A stretch of 64,000 bases of DNA from Sphingopyxis soli (GTDB lineage Bacteria; Pseudomonadota; Alphaproteobacteria; Sphingomonadales; Sphingomonadaceae): NCBI RefSeq assembly GCF_018682675.1, contig NZ_JAFMTR010000079.1, positions 1-64,000 on the forward strand, in the 5' to 3' direction. Positions 9,464-15,338 of the stretch are shown here, one piece after another (position 1 is the first letter of the stretch; each line of letters starts with the position of its first letter). The notes under the pieces are model-generated. The model searched no databases. It saw only the letters and a program-made list of their open reading frames with translations, and had not been told where the DNA came from. The translations under genes were made by a program, and so were the position numbers.

Positions 9464-10191
9464 CATCAGCTGACCAAAAGGCGGCCAACAAGCGAGCAAT
9501 ACGTCGGCAGCGGCGCAAAACCAAAGCAAAGCAGGCGACGCCAAAGGTCGTTGCGGCTATCGCTCCCCGGCAGCGGACGCCACCAAAGCCGGTTAATCTG
9601 GCAGTCGATCGAATGATCGCGTTGCTTCCCAAAAGCTCGATGTATGAGCTTCGGCAGCAATGGCTGAATGTCCTCCGGCTCAGAAAAGCTGGAGCGTCGG
9701 CGGGTCTTTCCAAGTTTCAAGCGGCACTGATCGGAGAGTGGGATCGGCGACTGAGGCAGGCTCTTTCCGACCCGGGTCGATTTCGTTGGCCGACCACAGA
9801 GGCCAATCGCGGCGATGGAAAACTCAACGGCGCGGAGTGGCATTCCGAGGGCGTGCTCGGCTTCCTCGGCTATCGTGTAGGGATCACGCAGGGCGAGCAC
9901 GATCAAACTCGGCGTAGAATACTCGATGTTACCTTCTCTTCGCCGCTCCCGCCAATTAATGGTGCAGCGTACATGAGGGAGTGGTCCGACCCAGGTTCGG
10001 CAGCGCGTCTAAGGAAGGTCGCGGAAACGCTCGCAGCCTTTGTCCGGAACGCGAAGCGAAAGCGCGGTGGCTCAATGGATAGTGCGATCGCCGATTGGGA
10101 GCGCGATCTCGACTATCTCTTCCATACCTATTACGTGGGGAAATTCGCGTTCGCTTGGCCGAGTTTGGACGTCGAACCGAGCTATCGGTGA
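9460..10191 (+). CDS. uncharacterised basic protein, last gene of restriction-like operon
   Basis: 243 aa from a TTG start whose bases overlap the previous stop (TTGA). The reading frame extends upstream to 9358, but that part lies in the coding sequence of the preceding gene. The N-terminus is very basic (RAIRRQRRKTKAKQ, residues 8-21), suggesting nucleic-acid contact. The rest looks folded and helical: ALIGEWDRRLRQAL near the middle, then FLGYRVGITQG, ILDVTF and a C-terminal block AIADWERDLDYLFHTYY. I believe similar C-terminal blocks occur in uncharacterised proteins but cannot name a family. Gene order makes it a candidate fourth subunit. Confidence 0.68.
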   Translation: MTSADQKAANKRAIRRQRRKTKAKQATPKVVAAIAPRQRTPPKPVNLAVDRMIALLPKSSMYELRQQWLNVLRLRKAGASAGLSKFQAALIGEWDRRLRQALSDPGRFRWPTTEANRGDGKLNGAEWHSEGVLGFLGYRVGITQGEHDQTRRRILDVTFSSPLPPINGAAYMREWSDPGSAARLRKVAETLAAFVRNAKRKRGGSMDSAIADWERDLDYLFHTYYVGKFAFAWPSLDVEPSYR

Positions 10192-10196
10192 GGAAG

Positions 10197-10225
10197 CAGG
10201 GCCGACCTTAGCCGAGCCGGCCCTG
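10197..10225. terminator. bidirectional hairpin between convergent operons
   Basis: CAGGGCCG (10197-10204) pairs perfectly with CGGCCCTG (10218-10225) across a 13-nt loop, in the 40-bp gap between the rightward restriction-like operon and the leftward AIPR-like operon. There is no strong U-run, so efficiency is uncertain. Confidence 0.5.
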
Positions 10226-10232
10226 GCCTTCG

Positions 10233-10531
10233 TCAGCTATATCGTTTGACTATGGCTTCGGCCTTGGCGAGGGCCGATTGCGCCTGGGCAAGCGCCTCCA
10301 GCACAATCGTCGCCTCTCGTCCGGTCGGGTAAGGACCGGGGGAGGGAGGTTCGCTATCGCCTCGGGCGGGACGGCGCGGAACTTCTGCCCACTCGCAATT
10401 TCGCCGATCCGTCCGCCGTTGACGCCGAACCATGCCGCGATGTCGTGTTGGCGATCTCCGCGCGCGATCATGGCCTTCGCCACGGCCGCGTCGCGCGAAG
10501 TCAATCTGATGCCGCTGTTTGCTGCTCGCAT
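10233..10531 (-). pseudogene. small HTH-like protein gene with a 1-nt frameshift
   Basis: The start ATG at 10531 has a good RBS (GGGAGG) and lies 10 bp after the AIPR-like gene. The first about 65 codons read as a plausible DNA-binding protein: AVAKAMIARGDRQHDIAAWFG, VNGGRIGEIASGQKF. After ANLPPP the frame becomes Arg-rich nonsense ending at 10250. The other minus-strand frame continues sensibly as GPYPTGREATIVLEALAQ to a stop at 10233. The break coincides with a CCCCC run (10338-10342, minus strand); one extra C restores a 99-residue protein. It may be a real mutation, a phase-variable tract or a sequencing error. As it stands the product would be 93 aa with a scrambled tail. Confidence 0.65.
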
Positions 10532-10541
10532 CACACCCTCC

Positions 10542-11897
10542 CTATGCCGCCTGGCGCCGCTTGAGCAGCTCGGTCTCAAACGCGTCATATGCCAGCGAGT
10601 AGCTGCCCTCATTCTTGCCGATCTTCTGTGCATCGCCACCGAACGCCTGGATCAGCACCTTATACTTGCGGACGATTTCATCGAGGTGGTGAACTAGGAA
10701 CAAGGTCGGCTCGTCCTTCCACCGCAGCTTGCCGTTGGCATCCGTTTCTAGGAGCGCCTTCAGGCCATAGATCAGCGGGATGATGAACCCATCGGGATAG
10801 CGATAGGCGGCCGCGTTCTTGCCGTATGGCGTTACCGGTTTGGTCCGCAGATCCTTCGCCGTAGTTACGGCCCTCAACAAGCCGAAGCTTCCGCCTGTCC
10901 GGTTGTAAGATTGCGGAAACTCGTTGTAGATCAGGTCGATAAGCTCTGGGAACTTGCCCGCGATTGTCAGAGCACTGGCAATCGTGCCGTTGTGGAGTTC
11001 GTGCGTGCCGTCAGAAGTCCTGGTCGAAACGTCGGGATGCTCCATCAGCGCGTCAAACGCCGTCGAGCACTTGCCCTTGCCGCTGTAGATGTCGGCCGGC
11101 CGCGGCGCAGATACGCCGGACGGCAGTTCGACGGCGGACAACGGCACCCACGAAAAGGCGACAAGGTCGCGCACCTTGATGTCCCCGCCGTCATTGGATT
11201 TCCATTCGACACGCTTCGCAATATGTGCAGGCACATGCTTGCGAAGCTCGTCATAAAGACCCTTCTTGTTGGCCTTTGCCTCGTCCGCAAGCTGGCGGTT
11301 GTTGTTTCGGGCCGCGCAAATCTCGAACAACGAGCTGGTGAATGCCTCAAGCGCGATCGGGTCCTCGGCGTTGCTCGGGACCAGAATTTCGACCGGGACG
11401 AGGAAGTCCAAAGGCCCACCGTTGCCGGAAGGGTTGGCGGATTTGAGCGCAGCGATTTCTCCGGAAGACGCCGTCCAGGCCGCCTTGAAGTCGGGCCAAG
11501 TTTTGATCTTCTTGATTGCCTTCGGATCGCCGTGAGCCGCGGAAAGAATGTGCGTCCCGATGGCGAGGGTATTGTGACCGCCGTCGAGAATGCCCTCTAT
11601 GTCAGAGTTTTCGAACGTCATGTGGTAGCGTCGACGCTCGAGCTCGCGGCAATTGGCTGACGCAACGAGGATGCCCTTCGTTTTGAAGGGAAATAGTTCC
11701 GGCGTCTTTTCGATCGACTCGACGATGTCTGCGGTGATCGGGCCAACCTTGGCGGTGCGCGGGTTGGCTTCTAGATCTGCTCCGTCGAGTAGCGGCAGGA
11801 GGTTGCGCGCGCGGACGAAGCCGACAAGACGTGTCACCGGACCTTCGGCCTGGCGATCAACGGTTTCAAAGCGGATGATAAGTTCATTCGGGTTCAT
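10542..11897 (-). CDS. AIPR-like (abortive phage infection) protein
   Basis: 451 aa from ATG at 11897, chosen over an upstream in-frame start because AAGGAAG lies about 9 nt before it. The order of blocks resembles AIPR-family proteins: PFKTKGILVASANC, ILDGGHNTLAIGTHIL (like the family's IVNGGQxT segment), then SLFEICAARNNNRQL with the Asn-rich motif and a DELRKHV helix. The C-terminal 200 residues have no recognisable motif. AIPR proteins are linked to phage-induced growth arrest, so a defence role fits the location, but the match is by eye and the mechanism is unknown. It is followed 10 bp later by the frameshifted HTH gene. Confidence 0.62.
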   Translation of the reverse strand: MNPNELIIRFETVDRQAEGPVTRLVGFVRARNLLPLLDGADLEANPRTAKVGPITADIVESIEKTPELFPFKTKGILVASANCRELERRRYHMTFENSDIEGILDGGHNTLAIGTHILSAAHGDPKAIKKIKTWPDFKAAWTASSGEIAALKSANPSGNGGPLDFLVPVEILVPSNAEDPIALEAFTSSLFEICAARNNNRQLADEAKANKKGLYDELRKHVPAHIAKRVEWKSNDGGDIKVRDLVAFSWVPLSAVELPSGVSAPRPADIYSGKGKCSTAFDALMEHPDVSTRTSDGTHELHNGTIASALTIAGKFPELIDLIYNEFPQSYNRTGGSFGLLRAVTTAKDLRTKPVTPYGKNAAAYRYPDGFIIPLIYGLKALLETDANGKLRWKDEPTLFLVHHLDEIVRKYKVLIQAFGGDAQKIGKNEGSYSLAYDAFETELLKRRQAA

Positions 11898-12010
11898 AGT
11901 CTCAGTCTTCCTTACCAGGAGGACCGGATCTAGATGGCGTCGACCTTGAGCCAACGGCTTACACGGCGGGTAGTCCATGCACCGTCGCAATCCAGCGACA
12001 ACCCCATCCA

Positions 12011-12026
12011 GAACCTGTCCAGGTTC
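12011..12026. promoter_or_regulatory. palindrome upstream of AIPR-like gene
   Basis: GAACCTG-TC-CAGGTTC, 7-bp perfect arms, about 114 bp before the AIPR-like start. It shares the AGGTT core with the CTAGGTTT motif found elsewhere in the island but is not the same site. Plausible repressor operator. The surrounding stretch 11898-12178 has no supported gene. Confidence 0.35.
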
Positions 12027-12178
12027 ATATCCGACTCACCTCCGGCGAGTCGGGGAGAAAGTGACGTGGATCGGATCATCCGTCAATTGCCCGAATATCT
12101 GAGCCGCTGCGGCATGTGCCAATCAGGGAATTTTAGTAGTTTAGCCGCGAGGAACTTGGATTGGCGAACTGCACGATC

Positions 12179-12349
12179 TCAAAGGGCCTCAGCTGCTTCG
12201 ATCGGCAAAGAAGCCCATCCCTCCGCGAGCTCCGCCGCTTCGTCCCGCCCTTCGGCACGGAAGTCTTCGGCGAGCCCGATGAGGTATTCGCTCAAAAATT
12301 CGAGGTCGGCAATGAGAACGTCTTTCGGCTTACTTCCGCTGCGCGCCAA
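12179..12349 (-). CDS. small acidic hypothetical protein (TTG start)
   Basis: 56 aa, TTG start at 12349 preceded by AAAGGA about 9 nt upstream; an in-frame stop six codons upstream rules out a longer form. After a short basic N-terminus it is acidic and helical: PKDVLIADLEFLSEYLIGLA and DEAAELAEGWASLPIEAAEAL. No family recognised. It lies between the XRE gene and the AIPR-like operon on the same strand. The even, low-complexity-free composition argues for a real gene. Confidence 0.6.
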   Translation of the reverse strand: MARSGSKPKDVLIADLEFLSEYLIGLAEDFRAEGRDEAAELAEGWASLPIEAAEAL

Positions 12350-12424
12350 CCTGGAGTTCCTTTCTTAAGCTGTTGTGCTCGCGCTCAAAAATTGAGCTTC
12401 AATTCTCGCGGCCTTTAGGTCCAG

Positions 12425-12462
12425 ACCAACGCGACGGTCAAGCGTAGCATCGGCGCGTTGGT
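12425..12462. promoter_or_regulatory. 9-bp-arm inverted repeat in 327-bp gene-free stretch
   Basis: ACCAACGCG (12425-12433) and CGCGTTGGT (12454-12462) are perfect complements around a 20-nt loop. The stretch 12350-12676 between the small ORF and the XRE gene has no other feature I can support. It could be a terminator for the XRE transcript or a protein-binding site. Confidence 0.4.
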
Positions 12463-12676
12463 TCCAAATCGCTCCTATCTTGGACGACAGCTTAATCGAT
12501 ACCCGTCGAAAATGGCCAAATTTGGATCGCGGTAGATTGGGCAGGGGTAGACAAATAAGGCCCCCATACCCCCGTTCAAAAGCATGCTACCCTTCCTGGC
12601 GACGCATGACGGCTCCCGGACTGCGCCCCGCGGTTGTTTCAAAACTTGCTGTCGCTGGGGAGCGCAAATCGCCAGC

Positions 12677-12928
12677 TTAATCGCCGGACGATGCCATCAG
12701 CAGGGCCGCTTTGACCCCCAGCGCATCACTAATCCGGCCGATATTGTCGATTGAGATATTGGTCTCGGCGCGCTCCACAGCTCCAACGAAGGTGCGGTGA
12801 ACTTGCGCCCTGTCGGCCAACTCCTCTTGACTGATCCCGAGGCGCTTGCGCTCAGTGCGGACGCGCTGGGCAAATACTCTTCGGAGTGGCGAAGGCGGAG
12901 CAGATGGCACATCTGCGACGTCTCCCAA
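12677..12928 (-). CDS. XRE-family HTH regulator (controller-like)
   Basis: 83 aa, almost entirely one lambda-repressor-type HTH domain: FAQRVRTERKRLGISQEEL, DRAQVHRTFVGAVERAETN, ISIDNIGRISDALGV. Size and the VHRTFVGAVERAETNIS block resemble restriction-modification controller proteins and small phage repressors. A CTAGGTTT site lies 23 bp upstream of its start, suggesting autoregulation. It is divergent from the gene at 13040. Which island genes it controls is inferred, not shown. Confidence 0.85.
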   Translation of the reverse strand: MGDVADVPSAPPSPLRRVFAQRVRTERKRLGISQEELADRAQVHRTFVGAVERAETNISIDNIGRISDALGVKAALLMASSGD

Positions 12929-12950
12929 TGATGCCTTTGCATCTACAGCC

Positions 12951-12958
12951 TAAACCTA
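12951..12958 (-). promoter_or_regulatory. CTAGGTTT motif, site 1
   Basis: Minus-strand CTAGGTTT in the 111-bp gap between the divergent XRE gene and the gene at 13040. One of five identical 8-mers, all in intergenic gaps of the island backbone (others at 15245, 17847, 17957, 18916). Confidence 0.5.
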
Positions 12959-13039
12959 GCATTTTCTTTTGGTCCGTGCGAATGGCCCCGCAGATGCCGG
13001 ATCTATTTCGGTTCACTTCCGCTCTCAAATGGATGCCAT

Positions 13040-13381
13040 ATGCAGATCGACTATGTGCTTACAACTTTCTCGCCGGCCATGTTCGGCGAACGTGCAACCG
13101 CTCATATTCGAGCGATCCCCGTCGAAGAAGTGCAGGCGCTGGTGACATCGAAAACCAAGATCGCGGCAACGCGCATCAGTCACGAGCGGTTCGCTCGGGA
13201 GACGTTCCCGAACGCAAACCCTGAGGTTCGTCGCTATGCCACGCTCAATACTGGCGCTAATGCCGTATTGCTTCACTACCGCGGCCCCCCGATGGGTGAA
13301 GATGGCGTAATCCCTACCGGCGGCTTGGTCACCTGCTACCTGATCGAGACGGACGTTTATCAGGACGACGAAGAAGGCTGA
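13040..13381 (+). CDS. hypothetical protein, possibly DUF1874 / STIV B116-like
   Basis: 113 aa. The order of segments recalls the DUF1874 fold: an N-terminal strand YVLTTFSPAMF, then IRAIPVEEVQALV, a His-containing turn AATRISHERFA, and a C-terminal sheet with GGLVTCYLIETDV. In that family this layout includes AcrIII-1-type ring nucleases, where a His in the GHE-like turn is catalytic; here the turn reads SHE. The middle is longer than typical members. The similarity is my reading by eye and is weak. No cyclic-oligoadenylate system is in the window. It is divergent from the XRE gene and likely under the same control region. Confidence 0.55.
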   Translation: MQIDYVLTTFSPAMFGERATAHIRAIPVEEVQALVTSKTKIAATRISHERFARETFPNANPEVRRYATLNTGANAVLLHYRGPPMGEDGVIPTGGLVTCYLIETDVYQDDEEG

Positions 13382-13440
13382 TTATTGGAAATAGCTACGT
13401 CGGCCTCGACGATTTGGCTGCGCGCACGCCGCGATTGGGA

Positions 13441-14103
13441 TCAAAGGAGACGTGGCGGGCCAAGCTTTTGGCGCGTCAGCGTCCAAGGCTCGGCGGTGTG
13501 ATCCGTAATGAGAGCGCCAGCGGGATACTGCGTGACCAGCGTCACTGCTTCCTCCGCCGGCGCACGCAGCCATCGCTCATGATCCGCCGGATGCAGGATC
13601 ACCGGCATCCGATCGTGAATGTCGAGCATCTCCGCCACGGCATCGACCATCACCATCGTGTAACTGTCGCCCCATTCGTCGGTCGGGCGCCAGAGCCCGG
13701 CACATGCAGCGAGCGGCTGGTCGGCGATGCTGATCCAGGTTCGGGTCATCTGTCCGGGCGGACCGACCGCTTCGGCGAAGGCGCTGAGCGGGATGAGGCA
13801 GCGGTGCGCCGGCTGGAGGAACCACTCGCGCCACATATTATAGGGTGACATCAGCTTGTCATCGCGCGCGTTGTTGACGTGCGTCGGCTTGTTCGGCTGC
13901 CCCGTCCGCTTGTTCAGAGAGTGACGAGGAAAGCCCCAGACCATCGCGTCGACCTGGCGTGCCCCCGCGACTTCGCGGACGACGAACCCCGTTCCGCCCT
14001 TCCAGACATCGCCGGGGCTCGCGTTCGTCGGCTTCGGCCGGCGGGCCTTGAAGTGGGAGGCAACCTCATCGACCGAGGCTTTGAGGGTGATCAGGTTGCA
14101 CAT
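13441..14103 (-). CDS. SRAP-domain DNA-protein crosslink repair protein (YedK/HMCES family)
   Basis: 220 aa beginning Met-Cys, so Cys2 becomes the N-terminal nucleophile that bonds abasic sites in ssDNA. Other family residues are present: Asn in THVNNARDDK, the Glu of AFAEAVG in the position of GFYEW, and the His of DIHDRMPVIL. The start was placed at 14103 because Cys2 must follow Met; upstream codons lie in the preceding gene. It is last in a leftward operon starting at 15165. SRAP genes are common on phages and plasmids, where protecting ssDNA during replication fits the PrimPol-helicase next door. Confidence 0.9.
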   Translation of the reverse strand: MCNLITLKASVDEVASHFKARRPKPTNASPGDVWKGGTGFVVREVAGARQVDAMVWGFPRHSLNKRTGQPNKPTHVNNARDDKLMSPYNMWREWFLQPAHRCLIPLSAFAEAVGPPGQMTRTWISIADQPLAACAGLWRPTDEWGDSYTMVMVDAVAEMLDIHDRMPVILHPADHERWLRAPAEEAVTLVTQYPAGALITDHTAEPWTLTRQKLGPPRLL

Positions 14104-14116
14104 CCACGGCTCCGGT

Positions 14117-14632
14117 TCAGGCGGCGCCGAGTAGCCCCTCGAGGCTATGCTGCATCGGCGGCATGATCGTGAAGCTACCTTCCGGGAACGGGCGAAGGAT
14201 GTCCAGCGCCGGCCGCTCCTGCAGGAGCCAGTCGAACCAGTCGTCGGGATCGACGACCGCAACATGCCGATCCTTGTGCATGGCGAGATCGGGATAGGCC
14301 GACACGGTCAGCGCCGCAAAGGCGTGAGGGTAATCCCGTGTGCCACGCTGCCAAACGCCCGCGATGCAGAAGAAGGGAACGTCGGTGTTGAGGCTCGCCG
14401 CGTAGAGCGTCTTGCCATCGCGCTTGATGCCGAACTCGTTCGCGAGGATCAGGCAGGGGTTCTCGATGCGGGCGGTCTCCGATTTCAGGAGCGGGACCTG
14501 CCCGATCTCTGGATCGCGCGACCGCAGACCCCAATGGGCCTCAATCTGGCGCTCTTGCTCACCGTCCCAGATCATGATCCGGTGACCGCCTTTGCCGAGC
14601 CCCCGCAGCGTGTCATCGAAATCTTGGTCCAT
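14117..14632 (-). CDS. degenerate SRAP-like paralogue lacking the catalytic Cys
   Basis: 171 aa, 13 bp upstream of the active SRAP gene. It keeps the family's block order: HWGLRS, the SETARIENPCLILANEFG stretch, a strand FFCIAGVWQRGT, then DYPHAFAALTVSAYPDL and HKDRHVAVVDPDDWFDWL. The N-terminus is Met-Asp instead of Met-Cys, and the HDRMP His is replaced by HKDRH. It therefore probably cannot form the abasic-site crosslink and may act as a partner or regulator of the active copy. The relationship is inferred from block order. Confidence 0.65.
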   Translation of the reverse strand: MDQDFDDTLRGLGKGGHRIMIWDGEQERQIEAHWGLRSRDPEIGQVPLLKSETARIENPCLILANEFGIKRDGKTLYAASLNTDVPFFCIAGVWQRGTRDYPHAFAALTVSAYPDLAMHKDRHVAVVDPDDWFDWLLQERPALDILRPFPEGSFTIMPPMQHSLEGLLGAA

Positions 14633-14642
14633 GACTTACCTC

Positions 14643-14972
14643 CTAGCTACGGTAGCGGCTGATCGCGCGTTTCCATTCGCGCTCGTCGACCAATTCGTTG
14701 AGCCGGATCGCGTCCTTGTCCCAATCAACAATCTCGAGCCGAAGAGGCTGGACACGGCGACCTGATTTCCACGCGCATTGTCGACACCAAAAATGGCGAC
14801 ATGCCGCACGGAGGTTGTCGTCCCACCCCTTACGGTGGAAGCGATACCAGACGAGCCCCGCGTCGAACTTGACGCTGTGACCGCAGCGGCACACGGGCCG
14901 GACCGCATAGTGCCAGATCGCCGCCTCGAAGATGTGCGTGGCCCGCGGGATGCCCGATTTCGTATGGCGCAC
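14643..14972 (-). CDS. hypothetical protein with zinc-ribbon-like cysteines
   Basis: 109 aa, GTG start one base after the preceding stop (TGAcGTG), so translationally coupled. Four cysteines are paired as CRCGHSVKF and CRHFWCRQC across an aromatic linker, a plausible zinc-binding ribbon. The C-terminus is a charged helix (IRLNELVDEREWKRAI). No family name recognised. It belongs to the four-gene SRAP operon. Confidence 0.72.
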   Translation of the reverse strand: MRHTKSGIPRATHIFEAAIWHYAVRPVCRCGHSVKFDAGLVWYRFHRKGWDDNLRAACRHFWCRQCAWKSGRRVQPLRLEIVDWDKDAIRLNELVDEREWKRAISRYRS

Positions 14973-14973
14973 G

Positions 14974-15165
14974 TCACAGCGCCAGCACCAACTGGTTCGG
15001 GTCGATCGCCGAGGGGCGCTCGCCGAACATTTTCGTGATCGTCAGCGCGAGCTCCTGCGCCGCAGCCTCGCGCGTGCTCTCCTTCGGGGCCGAGATGCCG
15101 ACGCGGGCCCAGCCCGGCGCTGCAAGGATCGCTTTCGCGACTCGGTTCTCGTCAATCTCGTCCAT
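14974..15165 (-). CDS. small hypothetical protein, first gene of SRAP operon
   Basis: 63 aa, ATG at 15165. Sequence of the type VAKAILAAPGWARVGISAPK followed by REAAAQELALTITKMFGE, one compact helical unit. No domain recognised. It is divergent from the PrimPol gene; the 173-bp gap between them holds a CTAGGTTT site at 15245. Its stop abuts the next gene's GTG start. Confidence 0.7.
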   Translation of the reverse strand: MDEIDENRVAKAILAAPGWARVGISAPKESTREAAAQELALTITKMFGERPSAIDPNQLVLAL

Positions 15166-15244
15166 GGTGACATGAGAACAAAAAGAGAACTAATCGTCAA
15201 GAGGTCGGTCGCGGTCAGCGACCCTGTGGCAATCGACATCGAAG

Positions 15245-15252
15245 CTAGGTTT
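15245..15252 (+). promoter_or_regulatory. CTAGGTTT motif, site 2
   Basis: In the divergent gap between the SRAP operon and the PrimPol gene. The surrounding 14 bases AAGCTAGGTTTCGA are identical to those at 17954-17967. Confidence 0.5.
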
Positions 15253-15338
15253 CGATTTGCGCGCTGCGAGACGGAAAGCTGCGGACCAGCCTAGAGGCCC
15301 TCTTCTCGGGGGGCACCCGAATTAAGAAAGAAAGCAAT

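Noticed and set aside
2503-10191. Classification as DISARM or BREX
   Set aside because: No DUF1998 genes (drmA/drmB), no pglZ, brxC or brxL; only a PLD domain and a methyltransferase are shared, and the PLD is fused to the helicase here.
11934-12418. Plus-strand frames over 11934-12418
   Set aside because: Ser/Arg-rich and antisense to the better-supported 56-aa minus-strand ORF.
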